NCBI GenBank assembly: GCA_025506515.1
Contig: CM046451.1
Location: forward strand, 49,517,645 to 49,581,644
DNA length: 64,000 nt
Direction: 5' to 3'
Source: Flaveria trinervia
Lineage: Eukaryota > Streptophyta > Magnoliopsida > Asterales > Asteraceae
Positions 23,601 to 34,800 of this stretch are shown piece by piece; the stretch's first letter is position 1, and the number at the start of each line of letters is the position of its first letter. A program made the translations under genes and the position numbers. Below the pieces are notes generated by a model. That model had not been told where the DNA came from. It did no database searches and worked only from the letters and a program-made list of their open reading frames with translations.

Positions 23601-26292
23601 AGCTTTTCTTGTCTTGGGCTCGGAAACATAAGTTAATGCAACAATAATAGATCCTATGGTTGTATTGAGAGGATCTTTAGCTATTTTTATGGAGAATTCT
23701 CAATCACTTGGTCTTTCTTAGACATCCACACCACCTTTGGAGTCTTGGACTTGACCTTTAAAACATCATAACCTTTTAGGACTTCGGAAGTTTTGATGAC
23801 TGAACCTTCAGAAGATTCTTCAGCACTGCAGCAGACTTCAATGCTTCGGAAGAACTCCTTTCTTCCGAGACGAACTTCTCTTCCAAGGGTAATTTTCCAC
23901 TTGCCTTCTTCTTAGACTTGGAGCTTCCAAAGGAAAAAGTTTTCCTTCTGAAGCTTAAATCTTCTTGAGACCTTTTGAAGTCTTTGTTTTGGTCATATGG
24001 ACAGTAACTTTAGGATTGTAAGGACAATCCTTTGCAATGTGAGTGATACTTTCGCACATGACACATACCATTTTCTTCTTCACAAGAGTCTTTTGATGAG
24101 AACAAGACTGTCATTGATCACATCCCTTCTCCACCTTCATCTTTGCAGATGTTGAGACAGTCCTTTTAGGCTGAAAACTGTTCTTGAAGTTTGATGGTCC
24201 AGGTTGTGCAGGAGTGGTACACAGCAGATCAGTCTTCTTCTTGTTACTAAGATGAGTTGAACAAGAACCAAAACTCTTAGCAGAAGAGTTTTGGTTGATG
24301 TCTTCAGTCCTTACTACTTCAAACCCTGCAGATATGAAAACTTGTTTATGCTTAGAGTCATAAGTAGTCTTGATCTCTTGATCCTTCTTTGCCTTTCTTT
24401 TGCTCTTTCTGATCAAGTTCTTTCTCATGGACTTGGTCATCACAGTCTTCTTCTTCTCCTCAGAAGGATAGTGGCCCTTCTTGGAATCCCCCTCTTCACT
24501 CTTCTTAGAGGAATTCTTCACTATCTCATGTTCATCCTCTTCACTCATAGGATCTATGAGAGGATGCTCATCTTCACAAGTTCCACACCTAGGAGATCTT
24601 ACAGACAAGATTGTGTATGGAGGAGCTATCTCATTTGATCCCAGTCCCTGCCTATTTTGATAGCACACTTTGTGTGCAGGGATGATGATATCATGTTCTT
24701 GAAGGTCTCTTCTTCAAGAACACTCTTTTCTGCCCTGGCTTTGCTGATCACAAGCTCAGCCTGGCACTCAGTCGCTTGGTTATGAGATCTTTGATTTGAG
24801 TCCTAAAATCTATGTGTTCATGTTTTAGAACTTAAATGGTTTTCTCTATGTCCTCTATCTTCAATTTATAATCATTTTCAGACTTTCTAAAATTAATTTT
24901 AAAATGTTTAAGGACTCAAGGTCAGATCTCATCTCCAAGTTATAGGACCTGTATCTATTAACTTTAGCAATGCATTCAGGAATACAGAGATGTTCCAATA
25001 CCTTGGCTTCATCATGATCTGCCATCAATGCTTGGTTTGGAGAAGCATCTTCCACCTGAAAGCTCCAGTCCAAGCCTCCTTCTTCAACAACAACAACATC
25101 CTGCTGCTATGACTTCTCATTCTAGAGAGCTTTGTTAATGTAGTTTGGTCTGGACTGTGTTGGCCACCATTTGTTCTAGGTGCCTTATATTCTCTGGCAA
25201 AGTGGCCTATCAAGTTACAGTTGTAACACTTGACTTTGCCTTTGTCCAGGCCAAACATTCCACTAGTGGCATTGCTTGGAAACTTCCTTCTAGTCCTCTT
25301 GTAAAACTTCTTGGCTCTGTGAGTGAGAAGAGCCATCAGCTGGACTATTTCCATATATTCCAGATCATCTGGATGAATACAGTCCAGGTCTTCAATAGTG
25401 AAAAGAGAGTTGCCACACCTTTCATCAGAAGACACAAAAGCTTGAGAAGAACTTGTCTCTTGGAATGGGCTTCCTTGAGTGTAGTTCTCCCTTGGTTTCT
25501 CTGGAAAGGTGAGGAAATGACCCTTTGGTTAGTTGTCAGGGTAGCATATGAGATGATGTTTGGGTTCTATGCTATCTCTTTCAACCATGTGTAGGGTTGA
25601 ACCCATTTGATTATTGGAGTTGTCAGATGAACATGCATGTTCATCTCCATCTGGTAGCCACTGAGAATCCCATATAACTGTATTAGAGTAAGATTTTTGA
25701 GATTTTCAGTTCTCTTGATCATCACACGGTAGTGTGTCCCTTGCCTAGGAAGTGAGGACAAGAACATCCTTACAATGTCTCTATTTTCAAGAGAAACTCC
25801 TCCATCCATAAGGGTATCCACAATCTCAACATACATGAAGTATTGCCGAGTCATGGTTTCACCTGTTTTTAAGGTGAAGTTTTCAAACTGCTGCTTCAGG
25901 AGATCCTTCTTGTTCTCCTTGGCTTCAGAGAACCTTCATACATCAGTTTCAGTTCATCCCACAACTGCTTGGCTGTTTTGAACTTCTTGAAACCTCTGTT
26001 CACAGAGGTTTGAAGAGCAGTTTGAAGGGCTGTCATGGCTTTTCTATCAATCTCTACTCTTTTCCTGTCTTCATCAGAGTAGTTTTCACATCCTTAGGGA
26101 TCATACCAGCACAAGTAACAGAAGGGATGCTAGGTATGAAAGGTCCATTCTCAATAGACTCCCACATTCTTCAATGAAGAGACTAATGAAACCTTCCATT
26201 CTCAAACACCAGGTATCAAATTCATCAAGAGTGATCAGTGGGGACTTGTTCATGGTTCCAGTTTCCATATTAGTCTTGGAAATGGTTGCCAT
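23601..26292 (-). pseudogene. gag: gag of element B2
   Basis: The likely start is ATG at 26292 (MATISKTN), 72 bases inside the primer-binding site. The capsid-like N-terminal region contains LDEFDTWCLRMEGFI and, after frameshifts, a UBN2-type segment (25854-25567). The first zinc knuckle at 25187-25228 reads CYNC, NLIG-H, FARE-Y, so its last Cys is Tyr. A coiled coil and a Lys-rich block follow (24668-24111). The second knuckle at 24024-24065 (CVMC, ESIT-H, IAKD-C) is intact. The spacer at 23780-23960 carries TTCGGAAG-type motifs. The product would form the particle and bind RNA. Confidence 0.85.
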
Positions 26293-26363
26293 TTGAAAAA
26301 GTTTAGCATTTGTGTGTCTCAGGGATCTTAAGATGGTGAGATCATATATCAAGAGCCTGGAAA

Positions 26364-26375
26364 GCTTTGATACCA
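26364..26375 (-). promoter_or_regulatory. Primer-binding site of element B2
   Basis: Minus-strand TGGTATCAAAGC lies two bases inside the 5' LTR. It differs at one position from TGGTATCAGAGC, the usual complement of the 3' end of plant initiator tRNA-Met. Confidence 0.88.
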
Positions 26376-26377
26376 AA

Positions 26378-27158
26378 TGTAGGACTGGTGAAGGGGGTCA
26401 CTTACAACACAACAACACAAAGAGGAGAGCAACTTAACTTAATCAATCAGAAACTGGATTAACCACAATAAGACACTAAGAATACAAGTAATGTAAGAGA
26501 CAAAACACAAGAGTAAGATACACAAGTGTATGGTTTTCATGAATGCAGTATATTACTTTCATAATGTTATATTACAAGTGTTACAAAAGCATGAAGGAAA
26601 GATACAAGAACATGAGATACTTATACCATATCCTACATCAACTATACTATGAAAGCCATCTGGATAAAATTAATTAGACACAAACAAAATCAATATATAG
26701 TCAGAAAGCAGATTGCCTTTTGACTAGTGACTATGAAATACCATAGCTCACATCCTTATCTATTACAAAAAGGATAAAGTACATGAAGTACAAAGTTACA
26801 AACTCAAGACCTCAATGTATAGTTACCAAAAGCATGGACCTTTTCACCAACGCATGTAAGCTGGTGACTTTACAGAGTTGCAGTAGCTTTATGGAAAAGT
26901 ACATGAGATAAGGCATGTTACTAAAGTCTTCAGAAGAAATCTGTCTTCGAGAGTTGAGGCTTCGGAAGACTTTGTCTTTGAAGCTTCGGAAGACTTCATC
27001 TTTGGCATCAGAAGATATTTGTCTCGGCTTCAGAAGATTTCCTACTTAGAGTATTTCTGTTGCATGTGTGAAACTTCCCAAGAATTCTTCTTGAGTACTT
27101 GGGCAGCATGCATGCACAAAGACTTTGGTTGCATTAGCCTCTATACATATTCCCTACA
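26378..27158 (-). repeat. 5' LTR of the B1/B2 composite
   Basis: The 781-base LTR has a plus-strand start TGTAGGACTGG and end CCCTACA. The minus strand has a possible TATA (TATAAGTA, 26618-26625). CTTCGGAAG motifs lie at about 26950-27010 (U3). To its right F2 gag resumes with AGTAT, which by alignment to F1 (AGCAT) is the target site. This LTR is therefore bordered by the B1 insertion site and not the B2 site. Confidence 0.9.
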
Positions 27159-27785
27159 AGTATATTGTTCCGTATCAGATTAGACAAAAACGAGTCCCAT
27201 TTCTCCGGCAACCCATCAGCAAAGCTTGACACTTTATCTTCCACAGACGTGGTTACCCCATGAGTGTGCAACTCACTCATCAAATGGTAGAATCTGTCAA
27301 TATAATCATCCAACCTTTCTTTCCCGATTGGGGATAAGTTATCAAACTCCTTCTTAAGAGCCTTTGCCATAAATGCCTCAACGTTGCATTCCTATCATAT
27401 CTTTTCTTCAACGTTTCCCATAGTTTTTTGACTGTTTGTTCTCAGAAAACTGATGAAGGGTATCTTTTGGTATCGATTGAGTCAACAGGGCATACACCTT
27501 CTTTTCAACATTGTATTTAGCTTTTCGGCTGCCAGTCATACCTCCCAAAGTTAGCTTAACACCATCAGCACCAACGGGCATACTATAACCTGTCTCAATG
27601 GATTCCCAATGATTGGCATCGACTCCACTTAGATAAATCTCGAACCTCTGCTTCCATTATGAGTAATCATCTAACATTATAAGTTTAGGTGGTTTATTGT
27701 GCTTCCCAATTTCGTTTTCCAGAAGCAGAAGGTTCTTGATGCGGGAGTCCTGTCCGGCAGTAAAAGCAGAGAACTAATCTTCCAT
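27159..27785 (-). pseudogene. gag: gag of element F2, N-terminal part
   Basis: It starts at ATG 27785 (MED, then a stop in place of the next codon, then FSAFTAGQDSRIKNLLLLE). It continues through WKQRFEIYLSGVD, KLTLGGMT and a UBN2-like block (MAKALKKEFDNLSPIGKE) to 27159, where the B composite interrupts it. The order and motifs match F1 gag 60001-59395. By family this is the capsid part of Gag. Stops and a frameshift near 27660 inactivate it. Confidence 0.83.
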
Positions 27786-28286
27786 CTCTTAAAACTTTGA
27801 ACTTCAAAACTAGACTGGCTCACTCGTGTGATTGGGCTAGGCGTATGGAACACACGTGCGAATCAGGTATGCAATTGAAGTGTGCAAATGGATTCCATCA
27901 TACGATTGGGTTCAGTCGTAAGTAGGGAGAGAGCGATTTGGGAGAAGCGAATGTGATTGTTCAGTCATACAAATGAGTGAGCGACAGAGTTCAATCGTGC
28001 GAGTGGAGTGTGCGATTGAGTTCAGTCGTGCGATTGAGTTCAGTCGTGCGATTGAGCCAATCATGCGACTGAAGGCTGCTGTTTTTGCAAAATCAAAGGT
28101 TTTTGACTTTTTGACACAAACACACGATTTTTCAAGAACCCTAATATGCCGCATACCAAAAAACGTAAACTTTGAGACCTGGAGATGTCGAAAACACTTT
28201 TTGACCCAAAAGAATGACTCTTTTGAACGAAAAACGTGATTTTTACACCAAAACTAATTGAATCACACGCAAAATCAAGAGCCAAA
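27786..28286 (-). repeat. F2 5' leader with CAGTCG-NN-CGATTG palindromes
   Basis: This is the untranslated stretch between the primer-binding site and gag. Imperfect palindromes of the F type are packed at 27810-28075. A perfect tandem pair of GTTCAGTCGTGCGATTGA stands at 28021-28056. The rest (28080-28286) is T- and A-rich with paired TTTTTGAC/CAAAAA runs. F1 has the same arrangement at 60002-60493. Confidence 0.7.
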
Positions 28287-28298
28287 GCATTGATGCCA
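28287..28298 (-). promoter_or_regulatory. Degenerate primer-binding site of element F2
   Basis: The minus strand reads TGGCATCAATGC against the canonical TGGTATCAGAGC (three differences), two bases inside the 5' LTR. The F1 copy is perfect, so this one has decayed. Confidence 0.8.
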
Positions 28299-28300
28299 CT

Positions 28301-28940
28301 TGTTAGGACCGTGTACGTACGGAGTACTAAATAATTATGCGTGAAACCGGATTAAATAGTGCGGAACCCTATTTGATAGGCTATCCAATCAGTGAGAACA
28401 CAATCCCTATCAATCTAATGATAAAAGAAACCTTAAGAACGAGTAAAAGAAGATCATATGCAAACTATGAACTTGGAATAGGGTTTCTAGATGCTCTGGA
28501 TGGCTAGGTTATGAGTATGTGTCCAAGTCTCTATTATTCATGAATTAAGAGGTATTTATAGGTTTGCAGTCTTCATTAGTGCGACTGGGGTTCAGTCGTG
28601 CGTCTGCCTCATGTGATTGATTCATACGCATGACTAAAGTTCATTCGTGCTACTGAGTCAATCTCATGTCTCATTCGTACGACTGATCCAGTCGTCTGGC
28701 TTAGTCGTGCGACTAGTTCATTAGCATGATGTGTTAATGCTCATGGTCCATAAGTATGGTCCATTAGCCTGAATCATCATATACCAACTTCAAACCTATA
28801 TAATAAGTTTATATATATGTATCAGATATAAGTAAACATTAAAACCCAAATCATATATTATTACAATGTTTCATTAGACATATGTAAGCCATGACAGACT
28901 TTTACATTAAGTACATAATCTAGGGACATATGTATCAACA
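28301..28940 (-). repeat. 5' LTR of element F2
   Basis: The 640-base LTR runs on the plus strand from TGTTAGGACC to TATCAACA and is the counterpart of the F1 LTR (60508-61240). A minus-strand TATA box CCTATAAATA stands at 28553-28562. About six AGTCG/CGACT palindromes sit just upstream of it (28570-28740). The right flank starts CATTT. Confidence 0.88.
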
Positions 28941-29112
28941 CATTTGTAATTATTGAAAATTTTTAATACATTTTAATCAAATCTCGTTTGATTATTAATT
29001 ATGGTTGTGTTATTGTGTTTGTCATTATCATAATTCATTAATCAAACAATGAACAGGTTAATGTCGATTCCGCAAACATTAACTTGATTTCCTTTAACAT
29101 TGATAATTCATG
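28941..29112. other. Unassigned AT-rich segment between F2 and E
   Basis: The 172 bases are AT-rich, with no coding sequence and no resemblance I can see to either neighbouring element. A small inverted repeat (AATCAAATCTCGTTTGATT) lies at about 28976-28994. It could be old host DNA or a decayed scrap of another element. Confidence 0.4.
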
Positions 29113-30900
29113 ATTGTGATCCATGGATTCACAAGATGGAGTACATGGAAAGAGTCCAGCAGATGGCTTTTCTCACTCACATAGCTAAGAAGTTCTACAA
29201 GAGGACATAGAAAGTTTCCAAGCAATACAGCCAATGGAAAGTTTGGGTTGGATAAAAGCAAAGTAAGTGTTACACCTGTAAACAAATGGGTCACTTTGGA
29301 AGGGAGAGTAAGGCACCAAGTACAAATGGTGGCCAATCACAAATCAAACTAAAACTACACTGAGAAAGCCACCCGGAACGAGAAACCAAAGCATCAAGTT
29401 GTAGTTGCTGTTAAAGAAGGAGACTTTCACTGGAGCTTTCAGGTGGAAGACGTATCTACAAACAAAGTAATAACGGGGAATCATGATGAAGCAAAGATAT
29501 TGGAACATCTCTGTTCACCTGAATGTATTGCTAAAGTTAATAGATACATGTCCTACAACATAAAGATGTGATCTGATCTTGAGTCCTTGAATATACTAAA
29601 ATCTAATTTTAAAAGAGTTGAAAATGATTATAAGTTAAAGATAGAGGACTTATAGAAAGCCATTTCAACTCTTAAACATGAGCAAACTAATTACAGAACT
29701 CACATCAAAGATCACATAACTAAGTTCACAGAATGTCAGATTGAGCTTGTGATCAGAAAAGCCAGGAAAGAAAAATATGTTTTTGAAGAAGAGACCTTCA
29801 AGAAGATTATATCAACATCCTTGCATGCAAAAGTTTGTTATCAGAATAAGTAGGGACTAGGATCTAGTGAGATAGCTCATCCACGCACAATCTTGTCTGT
29901 AGATCTCCTAGGTGTGGAAATTGTGAAGATGAGCTCCTCTCATTGACCCTTTGACTCAAGAGGATGAAGAGGAGATAGTGAAGGATGCCTCTCAGAAGAG
30001 TGATGAAGAGCATTCTAAAAAGGGTTACTATCCTTCTGAGGAGAGTAAAAATATTGGGATGACCAAGTTTATGAGAAAGAACTTGACTAAGAGGAGCAAG
30101 AGAAAAGTAAAGAAGGCTCAAGAGATCAAGGCCACTTTCAACTATAAGCAAAAACAAGTTTTTATCTTTGTAGTTTGAAGTGGTAAAGACTAAAGATACT
30201 AACTTAAACTCTAGTACCAGGAGTTCTAGTTAGTTTCAATTCATCTCGCAACAAGAAAAAGGTTGATCAGTTGTGTACAACTACTACACAACCTAAGCCA
30301 TCCAGCTCCAAAGGGAGTTCTCACCCTAAAGGGTCTCTCACTGCATCAATGAAGATAAAGATCAAGAAGGAAAGTGATCAAGTTCAGCCTTGCTCTCAAA
30401 ACAAGGCTCTTAGGAAGAAGAAAACGGGTTGTGCCATGTGTAGGAGTGCCTCTTATTTTGCTAAGGATTGCCCTTACAATCCGAAAGGCACTGTCCACAT
30501 GACTAAGAAAGAGGATTTCTAAGAGTTTCAAGAAGAAGCAAGCTTCAAAAGGAAAATCTTTTTCCTTCGGAAGCACCTAAGTGAAGAACAAGGCAAGTGG
30601 AAAATTTCCTTCGGAATAAATTTTTGTCTGGAAGAAGGGAATACTTCTAAAGCACTAAAGCCACGTGCAGTGTTAGCAAGATCTTCTGAAGGTCTAGTCA
30701 TCAAAACTGTATTGAAGGTCAAGTCTAAGTTTCCAAAGGTGGTGTGGAAGTCAAAGAAAGACAAGCGACTGAAAGTTCTCCCTCAACATCAGCAAAAAAT
30801 ACTCAAAATAAGACCATAGGATCTATTGCTATTGCATTACCTTCAACTTCTTTTGATGAGCCCAAGACCAATAAGGCTTGGGTTTCCAAATGTAACTAAC
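29113..30900 (+). pseudogene. gag: gag of element E (5' truncated)
   Basis: It begins inside the homologue of the B2 block DLDCIHPDDLEYMEIV. The first knuckle at 29268-29309 reads CYTC, KQMG-H, FGRE-S (last Cys lost). The second at 30430-30471 reads CAMC, RSAS-Y, FAKD-C (His lost). Between them lie a coiled coil (29560-29780) and a Lys-rich block (29951-30178). The 3' spacer holds degenerate TTCGGAAG motifs (about 30568 and 30608). Many stops are present. Both knuckles have lost a ligand, so RNA binding would fail even without the stops. Confidence 0.82.
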
Positions 30901-32815
30901 CATTTCTTTTGTGCAGGAACAACTAAAGACAAAGAGAAATGTGTGAATCATTGATATTGGCTGTTCCAGGAACATGACAGGCAATAGGTCACAACTCCAA
31001 AAGTTTGAAAGGATTGATGGAGGACCAGTTGCTTTGGGTGGAGATGCTGGTGGTTACATTACTGGAAGGGGCAAGTTCACAAATGGTATGCTCAACATTG
31101 GAAAGGTAAACTTTGTCAACAAGCTTGGATACAATCTTCAGAATGTATCTCAATTTTGTGATCAGAGGCATACAATGCTCTTTACTGAACATGAGTGCAT
31201 TTTTCTTAAGCCCGGGGTGGTCATTCCTCATGAGCATATCCTGCTCCGAGCCCCCAGGAAAGGGAAATTGTATAAGTCAGACTTGAAAGAAACATCTCTT
31301 TCAAGAGAAGTTTCATGCTTTCTGTCTAAAGAAAATAGTGATCTCTTTCCTATGGCATAACAGAATGTGCCATGAAAACTTTAAGAACATGAATAAACTA
31401 ATTAAGAAAGACTTGTTAACTTGAATGCCAAAGAAAGAGTTTGCAAGTGATGACCACTGTGTTGCATGCCTGAAAGGGAAGCAACACAAGGTCTCTCACA
31501 AGCCAAAGGAAAGATACTCCATCACTACACCCCTACACTTATTACATATGAATCTCTTTGGCCCCACCAGTGTAATGAGTCTAGGAAGAGACCTATTGTT
31601 TGGTGATCACTGATAAATTTACAAGATTCTTCTTCTTAGAACTAATGATAAGATTCCTGAGATTCTGAAAAATTCCATCTTAAAGATTGAGAATCAATGT
31701 CATCATAAGGTCAAAACCATAAGATGTGATAAAGGAACCAAATTCAAGAAGCAGATCCTTTATACATTTTTTTATGAAAAGGGTATTAAAAGACAATGTA
31801 GTGCTCCTAGGACTCCTCAACTAAATGGCATTGCTGAGAGGAGAAACAGGACACTGATTGAAGCTACAAGAACTATGTTATCTGACTATAAGTTGCCTAT
31901 CACCTTCTGGGCAGAGGCAGTCAAGATTGCTTTCTATGTGCAAAATAGAGTTTTAGTAGTTTAAACCACATGGTAACACTCCTTATGAACTTTGGAACAA
32001 GATGAAACCTTTTATTGGTTTTCATAGGTCATTTGGATGTCCTTGGACCATCTTAATAACACAGTTCAAATTACCAAGTTTGCTGAGAAATCAGATGATG
32101 GACATTTCATTGGATATTCTTCTCAAGCTAAGGCTTATAGCGAGTATAATATCAGAACTAGAGTAGTTGAGGTGTCAGCTATTTGACTCTCAACGAACAC
32201 ACACCTAGTTTAACTGGTTCCGGTGATGATTGGCTATTTGTTCTTAATTTAGTTACCAACTATTTTAACAAGTCTTGTGAGAAAGTTTCAGCGTAACAGC
32301 TATTCTACCAACACGTGATCCTGATCCAAGACTTGTGCTGAGAAGACCATCAAGCTACACAACTTCAGCTCTAGTTGTAATTGACCTGCATATGGAGTAC
32401 CAATCAATACAACAATGACAAATTCAGTTGATACTTCTGAAATGCCTTCAAATTACAGCTTTGAGGCACAAAACTCAGAAGCAGGAACTTCAAATGTAGG
32501 AGATAATGGCGGTGGTGATAGTGATCAAGAATTTGTAAAAGTTGTTAATCATCCCATTAAAGACAACATCTATGATATCACACACTCATTGGATCAAGTT
32601 TAACTTGATAAGTGTGCTGATGTGGTGGGAGGAACCTCAATGCCAAATTTAAAATTCTCTAATTTAGATCTGCCTCAGCCACTTGATGTGATCCCTCGGC
32701 TAAGATCCACAAGTCTCATCCTACCTCAAACATCATTGGAGATGTTGTTTGAATAGTAAAAACAATAGGTCAAACCCATTATGCAAATGTTTATCTTCAC
32801 TCTTGTTTTTTTTCC
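30901..32815 (+). pseudogene. pol: Protease and integrase of element E
   Basis: The protease motif at 30953-30961 reads Asp-Ile-Gly in place of Asp-Ser-Gly, with a stop in place of the preceding Trp and His changed to Asn in SRNMTGNRS. The integrase has CVAC at 31458-31469. The first catalytic Asp is Asn at 31551-31553 (HMNLFG). The second Asp (CDKGT, about 31716) and the Glu (AERRN, about 31834) are present. The tail (WAEAVKIAFYVQNRVL) then meets stops and frameshifts, followed by the Asp/Asn-rich linker to 32815. Confidence 0.83.
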
Positions 32816-34274
32816 CTGATAGAGTCTAAGAAGATTGATAAGGCTCTAAAGGATAGAAGTTAGGTTAAAGCTATGCAAGAGGAGCTGCTTTAATTCAATA
32901 GAAAAAAGGTTTGGAACCTATGTCCTCTTCCTTAAGGGAATACTATTATAGGTACCAAATGGGGTTTTAGGAATGAAAGGGATAATAGAGGACTTGACAT
33001 CAGAAACAAGGCAAGACTAGTTGTTCAAGGGTACACACAAGAAGAAGGAATTGAATACATAGATGTATTTTCTCCTGTTGCATCGAAGAACCTCAATGTC
33101 TACCAACTTGATGTCAAGCGTGCTTTTCTTTATGGAGTGATTGATGAACAGGTGTATGTCAAACAACCACCTGGGTTTGTATATCCTAATCATCGTCATT
33201 ATGTTTGGAAACTTGATAAAGCTCTTTATGGGTTGCATCAAGCACCCAAAAAGGGTATGAGACACTATCTTACTATATATGGAACTCTCTTCATCAAAGG
33301 ACAAGGAATTAACTTAATGCTAGTTAATGTAAATGTAGATGACATCATTTTTGGTTCAACTAATCCAAAGCTCTGCAAAGACTTTGTGAAGCTGATAAAG
33401 GATAGATTTGAAATGAATGCCATAGGGGAACTCATTTCTTTCTAGGAATTCAAGTGAAGTAGGTGAAGATGGCATCTTTATAAGTCACTCAAAGTATGTT
33501 TAGGACATACTTAAAATATTCAATACGAATGATTGTAAGGTTGCTAAGACACCCATAGCAAGCAACCAACCCCTTGGACATGATCTTGAGGGAAGTGTGT
33601 GGATGAACACATGTACACGGCTATGATTGTGTCTTTTATATACCTAATAGCTAGCAGGCCTGATATCATGTTTGCTACATGTATTTGTGCAAGATATCAA
33701 GCCAACCCCAAGATGTCAGACCTAATCACTATCAGCAGATTTTTAAGATATCTCAAAGGTACTTCAAAACTTCCCCTTTGGTATCCGTAGAATTTTGATT
33801 CAAATCTTTATCCCTATACAGATAGTGACTATAGTGGATGCAATATGTCTGCAAAGTCTACATCAAGGGGATGTTAGTTCCTTGGTGAAAGGATAGTCCA
33901 ATGGTAATGCAAGAGGCAATCATGTGTCTCTACATCAACTATTGAAGCTGAATACATTGTTGCAGCAAGTTGTTGCGCTCAAGTGCTTTAGATTCAGAAT
34001 CAGATGCTAGATTATGGATTCAATTTCTAGGAGACTCCTATTCACATAGACAACAATAGTGCGATCTCTATCACGGAGAATCCTGTAAAGCACTCAAGGA
34101 CTAAACATATCAATATAATGTATCATTTGATTAGAGATAAATTTTGAAAAGAGATTAATCAAATTAGTCAAAGTTAACAAAAATGAACAATATGTTGATC
34201 TGTTCACAAAGGCTTCTCATGAGCAGAGATTTAAGTATCTTGTTTCAGCTATTGGGATGATTAACTTTGAGTAG
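32816..34274 (+). pseudogene. pol: Reverse transcriptase and RNase H of element E
   Basis: The fingers and palm are readable from about 32820 (NKARLVVQGYTQEEG, QLDVKRAFLYG), but a segment corresponding to ARLEAVRIFLAYA and another after HQAP are missing. The catalytic motif is Asn-Val-Asp-Asp at 33332-33343, in place of YVDD. RNase H traces run 33790-34274, with HIDNNSAISI and a final GMINFE and TAG. The enzyme is inactive by both deletion and substitution. Confidence 0.84.
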
Positions 34275-34800
34275 CTTTTCTTAAAACTTAATCATATTAT
34301 TTCTAAAATCTATGTGTCTTAAGTTGTCTATTCTATTATCTTCATAAACCCTTGTTTACTATGAAAGAACAAAAATCTTTTTAGAAGACATTCCTTAGAT
34401 ATTTGAAAATATTTGATTACTTGGAAGATATTCATTTACATTCAGAAGAAATTTAAGTCTTCAAAACAAACTACTTGAGAAAATTTACCTTCGAAAGAAA
34501 TTGTCAAAATATCTTCCAAAGTTTAGCTTTTTCACAAAATACTTGTGTGTTGTCAAGAAAAATTTTCATCCGAAAGCAATTCACTTTCGGATGTTCTTAC
34601 TAAAACTTTCAAGTGTTAATATCTTCTGAAGCAAACATTTTCTAAACTCTTTGGAAATCTTCCGAAACCAATCTGGCTTCGGAAGCTTTTCATCAAAACT
34701 TTCAAAGAAGAATTACGTTTGGAAGATTTTCGACTTCCAAGAAAACTAACTCTTGGGTAAAAGAAAACACTTTTTTAGCGGTGGGACCGACATTCGGACT
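34275..34800 (+). repeat. E region between pol and the extra ORF, decayed palindromes
   Basis: No coding sequence. Degenerate copies of the CTTC-S-GAAG motif are scattered through 34400-34740 (for example TTCCGAAACC, CTTCGGAAG near 34678, and several CTTCGAAAG-like variants). Most have lost one arm base, in line with the heavier decay of E. Confidence 0.6.

Larger units (their letters stand above)
12637..27158 (-). mobile_element. Composite of two B-family elements: LTR, partial interior, LTR, full interior, LTR
   Basis: Three B-family LTRs in the same orientation (12637-13423, 14976-15776, 26378-27158) enclose a 1.55-kb 3' fragment and a complete interior. The whole block splits F2 gag, which aligns across 12636/27159. 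The simplest reading is that B1 inserted in F2, B2 inserted in the extra ORF of B1, and the right-hand (5') LTRs of B2 and B1 then recombined, deleting the rest of B1. The expected duplication of B2 (GTTCT on the left at 14971-14975) is not found at 27159, where F2 begins instead. Confidence 0.8.
14976..27158 (-). mobile_element. Element B2: Ty1/copia (Sirevirus-like), LTR to LTR
   Basis: It is the only element in the window present from LTR to LTR: 5' LTR 26378-27158, primer-binding site 26364-26375, gag, protease, integrase, RT/RNase H, palindrome-rich region, extra ORF, polypurine tract and 3' LTR 14976-15776. It is about 12.2 kb long. E and G are copies of the same family on the plus strand. 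The coding parts carry many frameshifts plus catalytic losses (protease DSV, a deletion in the RT fingers), so it is inactive. The right LTR may be a B2/B1 hybrid. Confidence 0.9.

Noticed and set aside
27973..28239. 88-codon plus-strand open stretch in the F2 leader
   Set aside because: It is created by the repeated GTTCAGTCGTGCGATTGA unit, whose length (18) is a multiple of three. There is no independent support.
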